From assembly GCF_024451105.1 (NCBI RefSeq), contig NZ_JANGEY010000003.1, forward strand, positions 310,001 through 374,000: a stretch of DNA of 64,000 nucleotides, in the 5' to 3' direction. The stretch comes from Stutzerimonas stutzeri. Its GTDB lineage: Bacteria; Pseudomonadota; Gammaproteobacteria; Pseudomonadales; Pseudomonadaceae. Below the pieces are notes generated by a model. That model was not told where the DNA came from, made no database searches, and saw nothing but the letters and a program-made list of their open reading frames with translations. Below are positions 34,661-44,761 of the stretch, in pieces (within the stretch, counting starts at the first letter, position 1; every line of letters starts with the position of its first letter). Position numbers and translations under genes: made by a program.

Positions 34661-36621
34661 CCGAGCAGCCGGGTCGCCCCCTGCACCCGACGGGTGAACC
34701 ACAGCACCCGGCTCACCCCGCGGGTGACCGCCACGTAGGCCAGGCGCAGGCTCTCGTCCTGCATGGCCTGGTCGTAGTCGCTGCGGAAGAAGCCCGAGCG
34801 GGCGTACAGCGCATTGCGCAGCGGATGCGGCTCGACCGGCAGGCAGTCGTCGAGGATCACCGCCACCTCGGCCTGCAGCCCCTTGGCGCGGTGGATGGTC
34901 AGCGCCTCGACCGGCAGCTTGCGGCCCAGTTCGCGCCGGATGCGCTGCAGCGGCTCGTTGCGCCGGCTGAGCAGCAGCACCGCAGTGCGCTCGGCGTCCG
35001 GACGGCCGGCGGCATGCTCGCACTGGGCGCGGATCTGCGCGAGCAGCGCGTCCAGCGGGCCGCTCGGGTCGAAGCCGCTCACCACCCTGACGCCGTGGTC
35101 GCCCGGCCGGGTCGGACGTACCGCCCGGCTGGCCTTGGCCTGCTTGACCGTCACCTTGGCGAGCAGCTTCTCGCCGTCGCGGATCACCGGTTCGACCGAG
35201 CGGTAGTTGGCGGTGAGGTTCAGTACGGCGCTGGCTGCGGCCCGGCCCTTGCCGGGGAAGTGACGGTCGAAGTCCATGAACAGCTCCGGCGAGCTGCCCC
35301 GCCAGCCGTAGATCGACTGCCAGTCGTCGCCGATGGCCATCAGGCTGACCGCCTCGCCGGCGCGCGCCAGGCGGCCATGCACGGCCTGCAGCCACTGGAC
35401 GATCTGTGGCGAGATGTCCTGGAATTCGTCGATCAGCAGATGGCCGAAGGGCGCGAGGTCGGCGGTCGGCGGCTCCGTACCCTCCTCCGCCAGCAGCTCG
35501 GCGAGGCGCCGGAAGGCGCCGTTGAAGGTCGTCAGCCCCTGCTCGGCGAGCAGCGCCTCGAAGTGCTTCCAGAAGAGCGCCAGCGCGGCGACGAACTGGC
35601 GTTCGCGCTCCGGGCAGTCCAGCGTCTCGGCGTCCAGGCGGTCGATGCGCAGGCCGATGCTCTCGATGAAGCCGGCCTGCTGCCAGAAGGCCTCGTACGG
35701 CGGCACGGCGGCGAACTCGCCGGCCAGGCGCAGGGCGTCCTGCGGCGCGCGGCCTCGCCCGCCCTCCGGCGCCGGCTGGTCGAGCAGCGCATGCAGCCGG
35801 GCGGCGAACTCCGGCTCCGCGGCGTAGCAGCGCTGGTAGGCCTGCCGCAGCAGGCGCTGCTGGGCCGGGCGCAGGCGGCCGCCCAGGGGATTGTCCGGCT
35901 CCTCGGCGGCGGCGCTCTGGTCGTCCAGCTGCTCGAACCAGGCCGGCGCGCCGAGCCGGCTGCGGGCCAGCTGCGCCATGGCCGAGTGGAAGGTGCGCAC
36001 GCACTGACGCGCCTGCGCCTCGCCGAATGGGTATTGCCAGAAGCCCAGCAGCCGCTGCAGCTGCTCGCGCAGCTCGGCGCAGGAGGCGTTGGTGAAGGAG
36101 ATCACCGTCAGGCGCTCGGCCGGGATGCCCAGGTGGCAGAGCATGAACACCACGCGCAGCACCAGGGTGGTGGACTTGCCGGAGCCGGCCCCGGCGAAGA
36201 TCCGCGTGGCCGGCCGGCGGGCGAGGATCATCGCCCACTGCTCTTCGGAAGGCTCGCGCAGCACCCCGGCGGCCACCGCCTGGGCGACCTGCGCGCGCAT
36301 CGCCGCGACCTGCGCGGCCGCGACCGGCAACGGCCCTGGGCCGTAGATGCCGGCAGGCGGGCGCTCCGCGCCACGCGCGGAGGGCTTGGCGGCCTTCTTC
36401 GCCGCCTTGCGCTTGGGCGCCGCGGCACGGCTGGCGGGCTTGGCGGCCGCGCTCTTGCGCTCGGCGCGCGGCGCCGGCGGCTGATGGAACAGCGCGCCGC
36501 GGCGCTCGTCGCGCAGGTAGGCGGCGGTACGCGGGAAGCAGCGCGCGAGGGCGCCGGAGAGCAGCTGCCGGTAGTGGCGCACGGCAGCCAGCAGATCGCC
36601 GCGGCGCTCGTCGCGCTTCAT
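34657..36621 (-). CDS. UvrD/Rep-type DNA helicase
   Basis: 654 residues, superfamily I. Walker A GAGSGKST near 170, motif Ia and II regions, LLIDEFQDISPQIVQWL (motif II DEFQD), AIGDDWQSIYGWRGS (motif III) and the C-terminal VEALTIHRAKGLQAEVAVI. The first ~110 residues are a basic Lys/Ala/Arg-rich linker (APKRKAAKKAAK). Its start overlaps the KfrA-like gene (ATGA). Probably acts in repair or replication restart, and its pairing with KfrA suggests a specialised role. Confidence 0.9.
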
Positions 36622-37718
36622 CGTCCGCCCTCCCCGGCCCGGCTCTCGGCGTCCGCCGTCGGTCGCTCCTCGGCGCCGGCCGCCGGGACGCCGGCCGCTG
36701 GATCGCCAGCCGCTGGATCGCCAGCCGCCGTGGCCACGGCGGAGGTCAGCGGGGCGCTCTGCAGGGCGCTGAAGCGCGCGGCCATCTCGCTCAGGCCGAC
36801 CTGCAGCGCCTGCGTCTGGGCGGACTGCGCGAGCAGCGCCTCGCCGAGCCGCTGCGCTTCGGCCTGCAGGTCGGCGGTGCGCGCCTGCAGCAACTCACGG
36901 CCGGCCTCGGCCTGGGCGAGCCGGGCGGTCGACTCGCCCAGCTCCCGTTCCCGGCGCTGCAGGCGGTCGTGCTGCGCGGCCATGTCCCGGCGCATCTGCG
37001 CGTTCTCGGTGACGAAGCGTTCGTTGTCGCGGTTCAGCCGGGTCAGCTCGTCCTGGCGGACGATCAGGCTCTGCTGCAGCTGGCGGAGCTCCATCTGCAG
37101 CTGCTGGACCTGCGCCTCGTGGCGGCGCTGCTCCTGCTCGCGCTGCTCGCGGCTGGCCGCGCGGTAGTGCTCCAGGGCCTCGCGGGCGTGGCGGTGCTTG
37201 TCTTCCAGGGAGTGGATCTGCGCGTCGCGGTCGGCCAGGCGCAGGCAATGGTCTTCGCCGGCCTGGACCAGGCGTGCGACCTCGACCTCGGCCGCCTGGC
37301 GCTGCTCCCGCTCCTCGGCATGGGCGCGCTGCGCCTGCTGCAGCTGGGCGTCCAGCGCGGCCTTGTCGGCCTCCAGCTGGCGGATGCGTGCGGCGGCCTG
37401 CTCGAGCTGCTGCAGGTAGCCGGCGCGCTCGCCGGCCAGCTCCTCGCGCTCGCCGGCCACCGCCGCCCAGGCTTCCTGCTGCAGGCGCTCGGCCAGCTGC
37501 GCGACCAGTGCGACCAGCTCCTCGCCCAGCGGCGGGGCCGCCGTGCCCTGCCCCGCCGCGGCTTCTTCCAGCTCGCGCAGGTAGCGGTGGATGGTGGTTT
37601 TCGAACCGGTATTGCCCAGCTCCATGCGCACCGCATCGATGCTCGGATGCTCGCCCCGGGCCAGCAGTGCCTGACGCGCCTTCTGGACCAGTGCCTTGTT
37701 GATGCCGCCGCGGGCCAT
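36618..37718 (-). CDS. KfrA-like DNA-binding coiled-coil protein
   Basis: 366 residues. Residues 1-60 match the KfrA N-terminal DNA-binding domain (INKALVQKARQALLARGEHPS, TGSKTTIHRYL). The rest is a long Gln/Glu/Arg/Ala-rich coiled coil (about 70-330) ending in a repeated AAGDPAAGDPAAGVPAAG tail. KfrA proteins are autorepressors on plasmids, but KfrA-domain genes also sit on chromosomes. Co-transcribed with the helicase and divergent from the recombinase across an AT-rich 180-base region. Confidence 0.85.
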   Translation of the reverse strand: MARGGINKALVQKARQALLARGEHPSIDAVRMELGNTGSKTTIHRYLRELEEAAAGQGTAAPPLGEELVALVAQLAERLQQEAWAAVAGEREELAGERAGYLQQLEQAAARIRQLEADKAALDAQLQQAQRAHAEEREQRQAAEVEVARLVQAGEDHCLRLADRDAQIHSLEDKHRHAREALEHYRAASREQREQEQRRHEAQVQQLQMELRQLQQSLIVRQDELTRLNRDNERFVTENAQMRRDMAAQHDRLQRRERELGESTARLAQAEAGRELLQARTADLQAEAQRLGEALLAQSAQTQALQVGLSEMAARFSALQSAPLTSAVATAAGDPAAGDPAAGVPAAGAEERPTADAESRAGEGGR

Positions 37719-37815
37719 GGATCGCTCCTACGATTTCGTACCGTATTACGTATTATCTTCTTACATGCTATCAAAGCTCTGCTTTCAGTCAATGAAATCG
37801 GATGATTTAGGATAC

Positions 37816-37832
37816 GATAATCACGAATTATC
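37816..37832. promoter_or_regulatory. Palindrome in the KfrA-recombinase divergent promoter
   Basis: GATAATCACGAATTATC has perfect 6-bp arms with a 5-base centre, in an AT-rich 180-base gap that also holds TACGTATTAT-like repeats (37740-37756). A plausible KfrA operator controlling both directions. Confidence 0.45.
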
Positions 37833-37898
37833 CAATCTCATGGCGGCAAGGCGGCGCGAAAGGCCGCTCGAGCGATACGAAACGGTAGGGAGTGGGCG

Positions 37899-38858
37899 AT
37901 GAACGAGGTCGAGCGTTATCTGCAGGCGGGCACGCGGGAGAACACCCGGCGCAGCTACCAGGCGGCCATCGAGCATTTCGAGGTGAGCTGGGGCGGCTTC
38001 CTGCCGGCGACCAGCGACGGCATCCTCCGCTACCTGGCGGCCTACGCCGGCCAGCTGGCCCTCGCCACGCTCCGCCAGCGCCTGGCCGCCCTGGCCCAGT
38101 GGCACGTCAGCCAGGGCTTCCCCGATCCCACCAAGGCGCCGGCGGTACGCCAGATGCTCAAGGGCATCCGCGCCCTGCATCCGCAACAGGCCCGCCAGGC
38201 CGCGCCGCTGCAGGTGCAGCATCTGCAGCAGGCCGCCGACTGGCTGGAGCACGCGGCGCAGCAGGCCGCCGAGCGCGGCGAGCTGGCCCGCCTGCGGCGC
38301 TGTCGTCGCGATCTGGCGCTGCTGCTGATCGGCTTCTGGCGCGGCTTCCGCAGCGACGAGCTGTGCCGTCTGCGCGTCGAGGACATCCGCGCCGAGGCCG
38401 GCGTCGGCATGACCCTCTACCTGCCGTTCGACAAGGGCGACCGCGAGCGCCGCGGCACCCACTACCGGGTGCCGGCGCTGCGCCGGCTGTGTCCGGTGGC
38501 GGCCTGCCTGAACTGGATCGAGGTCGCCGGCCTGAGCGAGGGCCCGCTGCTGCGACGCATCGACCGCTGGGGCAACCTGGCGGCGGAAGAGCTCAACCCG
38601 GCCGGCCTGAGCCCCTTGCTGCGACGCATCCTCGCGCGTGCCGGGGTGCCGGCCGAGGCCTACAGCAGCCACTCGCTGCGCCGCGGCTTCGCCACCTGGG
38701 CGACGCGCAACGGCTGGGATCTCAAGGCGCTGATGAGCTACGTGGGCTGGCGCGACGCCCGCTCGGCGCTGCGCTACATCGACCCGAGCACGTCCTTCGG
38801 CGGCCTGGCGCTGGACGGCGGCGAAGCCGGCCGCCCGACGGGGCGCAACGAGCCCTGA
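37899..38858 (+). CDS. Tyrosine recombinase (phage integrase family)
   Basis: 319 residues: N-terminal SAM-like core-binding domain (1-95), then the catalytic domain. The active-site set is Arg in FWRGFRSDEL, His-xx-Arg in HSLRRGFATW, a Trp-containing GW in place of the second His, and the nucleophile Tyr in SALRYIDPS. It appears complete and active. No att-like repeats, tRNA or phage genes flank it, so it is probably a resident chromosomal recombinase rather than the integrase of a current element. Confidence 0.85.
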   Translation: MNEVERYLQAGTRENTRRSYQAAIEHFEVSWGGFLPATSDGILRYLAAYAGQLALATLRQRLAALAQWHVSQGFPDPTKAPAVRQMLKGIRALHPQQARQAAPLQVQHLQQAADWLEHAAQQAAERGELARLRRCRRDLALLLIGFWRGFRSDELCRLRVEDIRAEAGVGMTLYLPFDKGDRERRGTHYRVPALRRLCPVAACLNWIEVAGLSEGPLLRRIDRWGNLAAEELNPAGLSPLLRRILARAGVPAEAYSSHSLRRGFATWATRNGWDLKALMSYVGWRDARSALRYIDPSTSFGGLALDGGEAGRPTGRNEP

Positions 38859-38955
38859 GCACTGCGCGTTCCGGTCGCCTGCAGGGCGCGCCGCCGCCGT
38901 GTTATGTTGCGCGGCATTCGCCCACCCCGGGCGCCTGCCATCACGAGGAGTCCCG

Positions 38956-39444
38956 ATGCTGATCCGCACCCTGAGCCTGGCCGCCCTGCTCGCCGCTGCC
39001 CTGCCGAGCTTCGCCGAAGAGTACAAGGTCGGCGCGCTGACCATCGACCAGCCATGGTCGCGCGAGCTGCCGCCCAACGCGCCGGCCGGCGCCGCCTACT
39101 TCACCCTGCACAACCAGGGCGACGCCGACCGCCTGGTCGCCGCCAGCACCCCGCGCGCCGGGCACAGCGAACTGCACGCCCACCTGCATCAGGACGGCCT
39201 GATGAAGATGGTGCAGATCCCGGCCGTGGAGATCCCCGCCAAGGGCGCGGTGGCGTTCCAGCCGGGCGGCAATCACGTGATGCTGTTCGGCCTCGCCCAG
39301 CCGCTCAAGGCCGGCGAGCGCTTCCCGCTGACCCTAGAGTTCGAGAAGGCCGGCAAGGTCGAGGTGCAGGTGGAGGTTCGCAGCGCCGACGGCCACATGG
39401 GCCACGGCATGCCGATGGACCACGGCAAGCATCGGGGCCACTGA
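38956..39444 (+). CDS. PCu(A)C-type periplasmic copper chaperone
   Basis: 162 residues with a signal peptide (LIRTLSLAALLAAALPSFA). The Cu(I)-binding HxnM set is visible as SELHAHLHQDGLMKMVQI and NHVMLFGL, plus a His/Met-rich tail (GHMGHGMPMDHGKHRGH) that can add copper ligands. The family delivers copper to the Cu-A site of cytochrome oxidase. Monocistronic, ended by a strong hairpin. Confidence 0.9.
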   Translation: MLIRTLSLAALLAAALPSFAEEYKVGALTIDQPWSRELPPNAPAGAAYFTLHNQGDADRLVAASTPRAGHSELHAHLHQDGLMKMVQIPAVEIPAKGAVAFQPGGNHVMLFGLAQPLKAGERFPLTLEFEKAGKVEVQVEVRSADGHMGHGMPMDHGKHRGH

Positions 39445-39464
39445 GCCGCCCGCCAGGCTCGATG

Positions 39465-39497
39465 CGACGAGGCCCGCCAGTTCGGCGGGCCTCGTCG
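39465..39497. terminator. Bidirectional terminator between copper chaperone and gor
   Basis: A perfect 14-bp stem (cgacgaggcccgcc) with a 5-base loop, followed by TTT on the plus strand. Confidence 0.8.
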
Positions 39498-39511
39498 TTT
39501 CCATCCGTCGC

Positions 39512-40870
39512 TCAGTCCGCTCGCGGCGTGCGCATGGTGACGAACTCCTCGGCGGCCGTCGGGTGGATGCCGATGGTCTCGTCGAACACCGCCTTGGTGG
39601 CGCCGGCCTTGAGCGCCACCGCCAGGCCCTGGACGATCTCGCCGGCGTCCGGGCCGACCATGTGGCAGCCGAGCACCCGGTCGCTGTCGGCGTCGACCAC
39701 CAGCTTCATCAGAGTGCGTTCCTGGCAGTCGGTCAGGGTCAGCTTCATCGGCCGGAAGCGGCTCTCGAACACCTGGACGCGGTAGCCCTGCTCGACCGCC
39801 TGCTGCTCGGTGAGGCCGACGGTGGCGATGTTCGGCAGGCTGAACACCGCGGTGGGAATCAGCGCGTAGTCGACCGGACGGTACTGCTCGGGCCTGAACA
39901 GCCGGCGCGCCACCGCCATGCCCTCGGCCAGCGCCACCGGGGTCAGCTGCACTCCGCCGGTGACGTCGCCGATGGCGAGGATCGACGGCACGCTGGTGCG
40001 ATACTCGTCGTCGACGGCGATGAAGCCGCGCGCGTCCAGCGCCACACCGGCGTTCTCCAGGCCCAGATCGTCGAGCATCGGCCGCCGCCCGGTGGCGTAG
40101 AACACGCAGTCGGTCTCCAGCACGCGGCCGTCGCGCAGGCTGGCCAGCAGGCTGCCGTCGGCCTGGCGCTCGATGCTGGCGATGTCGCTGTTGAACTGCA
40201 GGTCCAGGCCCTTCTTGCGCAGCTCCTCCTCCAGATGCGTGCGCACCGCTTCGTCGAAACCGCGCAGGAAGCGCTGGCCGCGGTACAGCAGGCTGGTCTG
40301 CGCGCCGAGACCGTGGAAGATCGACGCAAATTCGACGGCGATGTAGCCGCCGCCGACCACTAGCACGCGGCGCGGCAGCTGCTCCAGGTAGAAGGCCTCG
40401 CTGGAGGTGATCGCCAGCTCCCTGCCGGGGATGTCCGGCACCTGCGGCCAGCCGCCGACAGCGATCAGGATGTGCTCGGCGCTGTAGCGCCGGCCGTTCA
40501 CCTCGACCTCGTGGGCGCCGACGATGCGCGCATGGCCTTCCAGCAGGGTCACGCCGCTGTTGACCAGCAGGTTGCGGTAGATGCCGTTGAGGCGCTGGAT
40601 CTCGCGGGTCTTGTTGCCGATCAGGGTCGGCCAGTCGAAGCTCGCGCCCTCCAGCGACCAGCCGTAACCGGCCGCCTGCTCGAACTCCTCGGCCATGTGC
40701 GCGCCGTATACCAGCAGCTTCTTCGGCACGCAGCCGACGTTGACGCAGGTGCCGCCCAGGTAGCGGCTTTCGGCCACCGCCACGCGAGCGCCGAAGCCGG
40801 CGGCGAAGCGCGCCGCACGCACGCCGCCGGAGCCGGCGCCGATGACGAACAGATCGTAGTCGTAGGACAT
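39512..40870 (-). CDS. gor: Glutathione reductase
   Basis: 452 residues. The FAD-binding start is [19 protein letters not shown], the redox-active disulfide [14 protein letters not shown], the NADPH-binding [14 protein letters not shown], and the C-terminal dimer His in [17 protein letters not shown]. This C-terminus distinguishes it from lipoamide dehydrogenase. Divergent from the VOC gene. Confidence 0.93.
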   Translation of the reverse strand: MSYDYDLFVIGAGSGGVRAARFAAGFGARVAVAESRYLGGTCVNVGCVPKKLLVYGAHMAEEFEQAAGYGWSLEGASFDWPTLIGNKTREIQRLNGIYRNLLVNSGVTLLEGHARIVGAHEVEVNGRRYSAEHILIAVGGWPQVPDIPGRELAITSSEAFYLEQLPRRVLVVGGGYIAVEFASIFHGLGAQTSLLYRGQRFLRGFDEAVRTHLEEELRKKGLDLQFNSDIASIERQADGSLLASLRDGRVLETDCVFYATGRRPMLDDLGLENAGVALDARGFIAVDDEYRTSVPSILAIGDVTGGVQLTPVALAEGMAVARRLFRPEQYRPVDYALIPTAVFSLPNIATVGLTEQQAVEQGYRVQVFESRFRPMKLTLTDCQERTLMKLVVDADSDRVLGCHMVGPDAGEIVQGLAVALKAGATKAVFDETIGIHPTAAEEFVTMRTPRAD

Positions 40871-40957
40871 GCTTTTCCTCCTTGCAGGCCTGGCAGGATA
40901 CCGGAGAACGCCGCCCCGAGCGTGTATGCTCTGGCAGAGCACGCGGGAGGATCGACG

Positions 40958-41380
40958 ATGGCCACCACCCTCACCCACATCGCCCTGCACGTGCCGGACC
41001 TCGACGCCTGCATCGCCTTCTACCGGGAGTTCTGCGGCATGCGGGTGATCCACGAGCGCGCAGGCAAGGGCTCGCGCATCGTCTGGATGGCCGAGCCGGG
41101 CCAGGAACACCGCTTCATCTTCGTCATCATGCCCGGCGGCACCCGCCGCGAGCTGGCCGCGGACGACTACAGCCACTTCGGCTTCGCCATGGACAGCCGC
41201 GCGGCGGTGGACGCCATCGCCGCGCGCGCCACCGCGGCCGGCTGCCTGATCTGGCCGCCGCGCGACGAGCCTTACCCGGTCGGCTACTACTGCGGCCTGC
41301 GCGACCCGGCCGGCAACTACGTGGAGTTCAGCTACGGCCAGCCGCTGGGGCCGGGTTCGGAAGCGATGCCCATCCCCTGA
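40958..41380 (+). CDS. VOC family protein (glyoxalase-like)
   Basis: 140 residues. The two beta-alpha-beta-beta-beta modules are recognisable ([14 protein letters not shown] with His7/His11; [20 protein letters not shown] with the metal-binding Glu). It is of glyoxalase I/fosfomycin-resistance type; the position next to glutathione reductase fits a glutathione-linked detoxification role, but the substrate is not known. Confidence 0.78.
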   Translation: MATTLTHIALHVPDLDACIAFYREFCGMRVIHERAGKGSRIVWMAEPGQEHRFIFVIMPGGTRRELAADDYSHFGFAMDSRAAVDAIAARATAAGCLIWPPRDEPYPVGYYCGLRDPAGNYVEFSYGQPLGPGSEAMPIP

Positions 41381-41385
41381 AAACG

Positions 41386-41411
41386 ACGAGGCCGCCCGCA
41401 GGCGGCCTCGT
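41386..41411. terminator. Bidirectional terminator between VOC gene and galU
   Basis: A perfect 11-bp stem (acgaggccgcc) with loop CGCA, placed between convergent stops. Confidence 0.75.
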
Positions 41412-41426
41412 GGTTGCGACGCGAAC

Positions 41427-42266
41427 TCAATAGGCCTTGCCGGCCTTGTAGAGGTTCTCGAAGCAGAAGTTGGTGGCCTCGACGTAGCCTTCGGCGCCAC
41501 CGCAGTCGAAACGCTTGCCCTTGAACTTGTAGGCGATCACGCAGCCGTCCTGGGCCTGCTTCATCAACGCGTCGGTGATCTGGATCTCGCCGCCCTTGCC
41601 GGGCGGGGTCTGCTCGATCAGCTCGAAGATGTCCGGGGTCAGGATGTAGCGGCCGATGATCGCCAGGTTGGACGGCGCGTCCTCGGGCTTGGGCTTCTCG
41701 ACCATGGCGTTCACCCGGAAGATGTCGTCGCGGATCGGCTCGCCGGCGATCACCCCGTACTTGTGAGTCTCCTCGCGCGGCACCTCCTGGATGGCGACGA
41801 TGGAGCAGCGGAACTGCTTGTACAGCTTGACCATCTGCGCCAGCACGCCGTCGCCTTCGAGGTTCAGGCAGAGATCGTCGGCGAGCACCACGGCGAACGG
41901 CTCGTCGCCGATCAGCGGACGACCGCTGAGAATGGCGTGGCCGAGGCCCTTCATCTCGATCTGGCGGGTGTAGGAAAAGCTGCATTCGTCGATCAGGCGG
42001 CGGATGCCGACCAGGTACTTCTCCTTGTCGGTGTCGCGGATCTGCTGTTCCAGCTCGTAGCTGATGTCGAAATGGTCTTCCAGCGCGCGCTTGCCGCGAC
42101 CGGTGACCATGGCGATCTCGTGCAGGCCGGCGTCCAGCGCTTCCTCGACGGCGTACTGGATCAGCGGCTTGTTGACCACCGGCAGCATCTCCTTGGGCAT
42201 CGCCTTGGTTGCGGGCAGGAACCGGGTGCCGTAGCCGGCGGCCGGGAAGAGACACTTCTTGATCAT
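41427..42266 (-). CDS. galU: UTP-glucose-1-phosphate uridylyltransferase
   Basis: 279 residues, the usual GalU length. The nucleotide-binding signature is [23 protein letters not shown], followed by [11 protein letters not shown] near 130 and the [17 protein letters not shown] stretch. It forms UDP-glucose for LPS, exopolysaccharide and trehalose-type pathways. Monocistronic here. Confidence 0.95.
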   Translation of the reverse strand: MIKKCLFPAAGYGTRFLPATKAMPKEMLPVVNKPLIQYAVEEALDAGLHEIAMVTGRGKRALEDHFDISYELEQQIRDTDKEKYLVGIRRLIDECSFSYTRQIEMKGLGHAILSGRPLIGDEPFAVVLADDLCLNLEGDGVLAQMVKLYKQFRCSIVAIQEVPREETHKYGVIAGEPIRDDIFRVNAMVEKPKPEDAPSNLAIIGRYILTPDIFELIEQTPPGKGGEIQITDALMKQAQDGCVIAYKFKGKRFDCGGAEGYVEATNFCFENLYKAGKAY

Positions 42267-42770
42267 CGGGAGAGGCCTTGCAAGATGGAAAGGTTCTGAT
42301 CGGCAAGTCTAATGAGCCCGCTTGCGCCCTTGCAAATCGGCGCCAGCCGGGACCTCCCCCCCTCCTGAACTGATTACACGCGCATGCACGAGGCGGAGGG
42401 AATCGCGGCGGACCAGAAATTTCATTATGTTAAATAAAGAATGAAAAAATCTTCTCCCGCCCCGAAAGCGAGTGCCAGCCGACGAGCGGCAAAAGCCGCT
42501 GCAAAACCCTTTCCGTTCAGTCTCTTGGCATCACTTACCGGCCCTCGGGGCATGGCAAGGATGTACCGGCGAATTGGCAGCACTGCAGCGCCACAGCTAG
42601 CTTTTCCAGCGACAAAGCCACCCCCGCAGCGATGCGGGCTCGGAAAGCCACGGATCTCCTGAAGACAGCCGGGTTGCCATGCAGGTATTCGCAGCGAGCG
42701 GAACGGAAATGGCGGTTGTGCGCGGGCGGCGCGCCACCGTCAGCGCGCCAGGGCACAGGAGCAGGAACAA
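42267..42770. other. Gene-poor gap between galU and the RTX gene
   Basis: About 500 bases. AT-rich around 42420-42450, where a promoter for rightward transcription is possible. A 73-codon frame from 42441 has no recognised motif, no good ribosome site and a composition typical of chance frames. No repeats were found. Confidence 0.5.
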
Positions 42771-43763
42771 ATGGCTGAGATAAATGGCACCGAAAACGGT
42801 GAAACGCTGGACGGCACCAACCAGGCCGACACCATCAATGGGCTGGGCGGGGACGATACCCTCAACGGGGGGAACGGAGACGACACCCTCAACGGCGGCG
42901 ACGGCAACGACACCCTATACGGGGGAAATGGCGCCGACACACTCAACGGCGATGCCGGGAACGACACCCTATACGGCGGTACGGGGAATGACACGCTGAA
43001 TGGCGGCAGTGGCAACGATACTCTCAGGGGCGAAAACGGCGAAGACGTTCTCACTGGCGGCACCGGCGATGATCAGCTCTACGGCGGCACCGGCGATGAC
43101 CTGTTCTGCTACAGCTTCAGCGTCTCCGCCGGCAGCGGCGGCAGCTCCAGCTTCACCGGCTGGCTGGTCGCCAACGGACTGGGCAGCCAGGTGGCCTCCG
43201 GCGAGCTGGCCGACGGCACCACCCAGAACTTCTTCGCCACCCACTACAGCGCCTGGCTCAACTACCTGGTGAGCGAATACGGCCTGGGCGAGGATCTCGA
43301 TGGCGACGGCATCGTCGAGATCGGCCTCAACCAGAACGACTCGGGCGCAGATGCCACGCCGTGGATCGAGGGCATCAGCCAGGAGGATCTGGCGGACATG
43401 TTCGGCGACCGCGACAGCGTCATGCTGAAGACCGGCAAGGTCAGCCAGGAACGCTGGTACTCCGACAGTTTCGACCTCGGCAATGCCAATACCCAGGTCA
43501 CCAGCACGGACGGCAAGGACTGGATCCACGACTTCGAATGGAGCAAGGACAGGCTGGAGTTCGCCGGACTCGGCGCCACTCCGGACGATGCCAGGGACAT
43601 GTTCCTCTCCATGTTCTCCCTCAGCCAGCAGGACGTGAACGGCGACGGCAAGCTCGACAGCGTACTCACCCTCGCCAGCGACTCCAGCTGGAGCCTGACG
43701 TTGATCGGCGTCAACGGTTACGACCTGGAGCAGCTCGCCGACAACGCCATCAACTTCGTCTGA
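42771..43763 (+). CDS. Small RTX (hemolysin-type calcium-binding repeat) protein
   Basis: 330 residues. About ten tandem nonapeptides of the GGxGxDTLx type run from residue 24 to 113; they bind Ca2+ and fold as a parallel beta-roll. The C-terminal ~215 residues have no recognised catalytic motif; they are acidic and end in a hydrophobic [17 protein letters not shown]-type segment that could be the type I secretion signal. No cognate T1SS ABC transporter, fusion protein or TolC gene is nearby. The unusual feature is the repeats at the N-terminus with the bulk of the protein behind them. GGAGCAGG precedes the ATG. Confidence 0.85.
   Translation: MAEINGTENGETLDGTNQADTINGLGGDDTLNGGNGDDTLNGGDGNDTLYGGNGADTLNGDAGNDTLYGGTGNDTLNGGSGNDTLRGENGEDVLTGGTGDDQLYGGTGDDLFCYSFSVSAGSGGSSSFTGWLVANGLGSQVASGELADGTTQNFFATHYSAWLNYLVSEYGLGEDLDGDGIVEIGLNQNDSGADATPWIEGISQEDLADMFGDRDSVMLKTGKVSQERWYSDSFDLGNANTQVTSTDGKDWIHDFEWSKDRLEFAGLGATPDDARDMFLSMFSLSQQDVNGDGKLDSVLTLASDSSWSLTLIGVNGYDLEQLADNAINFV
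42840..43109 (+). repeat. 27-bp coding tandem repeats of the RTX array
   Basis: Ten in-frame 27-base units encoding GGxGxDTL(N/Y). Units differ at the third codon positions, so the array is old or under selection rather than a recent expansion. Confidence 0.85.
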
Positions 43764-43770
43764 ACCTTCT

Positions 43771-43799
43771 GCCCTTCCCGCCACGCCGGCGGGAAGGGC
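43771..43799 (+). terminator. Hairpin terminator after the RTX gene
   Basis: A perfect 12-bp stem (gcccttcccgcc) with a 5-base loop starts ten bases after the stop; the T tract is weak. Confidence 0.6.
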
Positions 43800-43929
43800 C
43801 TCTTCCCCTGCCCCACCCTTCCCGATTCCCGACGGCGGCGGATCGCGACCTCAGCCAGGCGGCACACCCCTGGCGACCGGCGCACTTTCGACTTGACAGC
43901 ATCCTGCCCAGGCCGCAAATTTCACCCTA

Positions 43930-43949
43930 AGTAATCGCCTTACGCAAAA
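43930..43949 (+). promoter_or_regulatory. Operator shared with the fahA promoter, upstream of maiA
   Basis: AGTAATCGCCTTACG followed by CAAAA: an xGTAA-N5-TTACG palindrome 31-45 bases before the maiA ATG. The 11-base CTTACGCAAAA is identical, on the opposite strand, to the site at 46833-46843 in the IclR/VOC intergenic region. Likely HmgR-type IclR operator. Confidence 0.6.
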
Positions 43950-43974
43950 AATAATATCAACGAGCGCGCGCCTC

Positions 43975-44607
43975 ATGGACCTCTACACCTACTACCGCTC
44001 CACCGCTTCCTACCGCGTGCGCATCGCCCTGGCGCTCAAGGGCCTGGAGGCCCGTCACTTCCCGGTCAACCTGGCGCCGGGGCACGTCGAACAACGGCAG
44101 CCGGCCTACCGCGCGATCAACCCGCAGGCCCGCGTGCCGGCCCTGCGCAGCGACGAGGGCGCGCTGCTGATCCAGTCGCCGGCGATCATCGAGTATCTGG
44201 AAGAACGCTATCCCGAACCGGCGCTGCTGCCCGCCGCCCCGCTCGAGCGCGCCCGCCAGCGCGGCGTGGCGGCGCTGATCGGCTGCGACATCCACCCGCT
44301 GCACAACGTCGCGGTGCTCGAGCGCCTGCGCGGTCTGGGCCTGAGCGAGGAACAGGTGCAGCAGTGGATCGCCCACTGGATCGGCGAGGGCCTGCGCGCC
44401 GTCGAGGCGCTGATCGGCGACGACGGCTTCTGCTTCGGCGCGCCGGGCCTGGCCGACGTCTACCTGCTGCCCCAGCTGTACGCCGCGCGCCGCTTCAACG
44501 TCGACCTCTCGGCCTACCCGCGCATCGCCCGCGTCGAGCGCCTGGCCCTCGAACACCCGGCCTTCCAGAAGGCCCATCCGGACGCCCAGGCCGACCGGCC
44601 GGCCTGA
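43975..44607 (+). CDS. maiA: Maleylacetoacetate isomerase
   Basis: 210 residues, zeta-class glutathione transferase fold. The family active-site motif YYRSTASYRVRIALALKG (SSCSWRVRIAL in eukaryotes) is at residues 6-23, and QSPAIIEYLEERYP is the glutathione-contacting region. It converts maleylacetoacetate to fumarylacetoacetate in tyrosine degradation. Precedes hppD on the same strand, with an operator just upstream. Confidence 0.93.
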   Translation: MDLYTYYRSTASYRVRIALALKGLEARHFPVNLAPGHVEQRQPAYRAINPQARVPALRSDEGALLIQSPAIIEYLEERYPEPALLPAAPLERARQRGVAALIGCDIHPLHNVAVLERLRGLGLSEEQVQQWIAHWIGEGLRAVEALIGDDGFCFGAPGLADVYLLPQLYAARRFNVDLSAYPRIARVERLALEHPAFQKAHPDAQADRPA

Positions 44608-44761
44608 GCCAACGCCCATGAAGATCCTCGGCCTCAAGCTGCTGATCGGCGACTTCCTCGCTCGCAGCGTCCGTGGCGTGTCCTGCGCACCGCCGGTGCC
44701 GGCATGCGCCCGCTGACCTGCCAGACTCAAAGACAACGAGATTAGAAAGCGAGATACCGAA

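Noticed and set aside
36618-38858. KfrA domain and integrase read as evidence for an integrated plasmid or phage
   Set aside because: No replication, partition, conjugation or phage structural genes, no att-like direct repeats and no tRNA; GC content matches the surroundings.
42441-42662. 73-codon frame between galU and the RTX gene
   Set aside because: No recognisable motif, no good ribosome site, and ordinary chance composition.
42840-43109. Tandem repeats that could suggest a CRISPR or minisatellite array
   Set aside because: The 27-base period is in frame and encodes the GGxGxDTLx calcium-binding nonapeptide; there are no unique spacers.
44618-44716. 32-codon frame between maiA and hppD starting MKILGLKLLIGDFLA
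   Set aside because: Too short to support, no family, no clear ribosome site; kept only as an open question.
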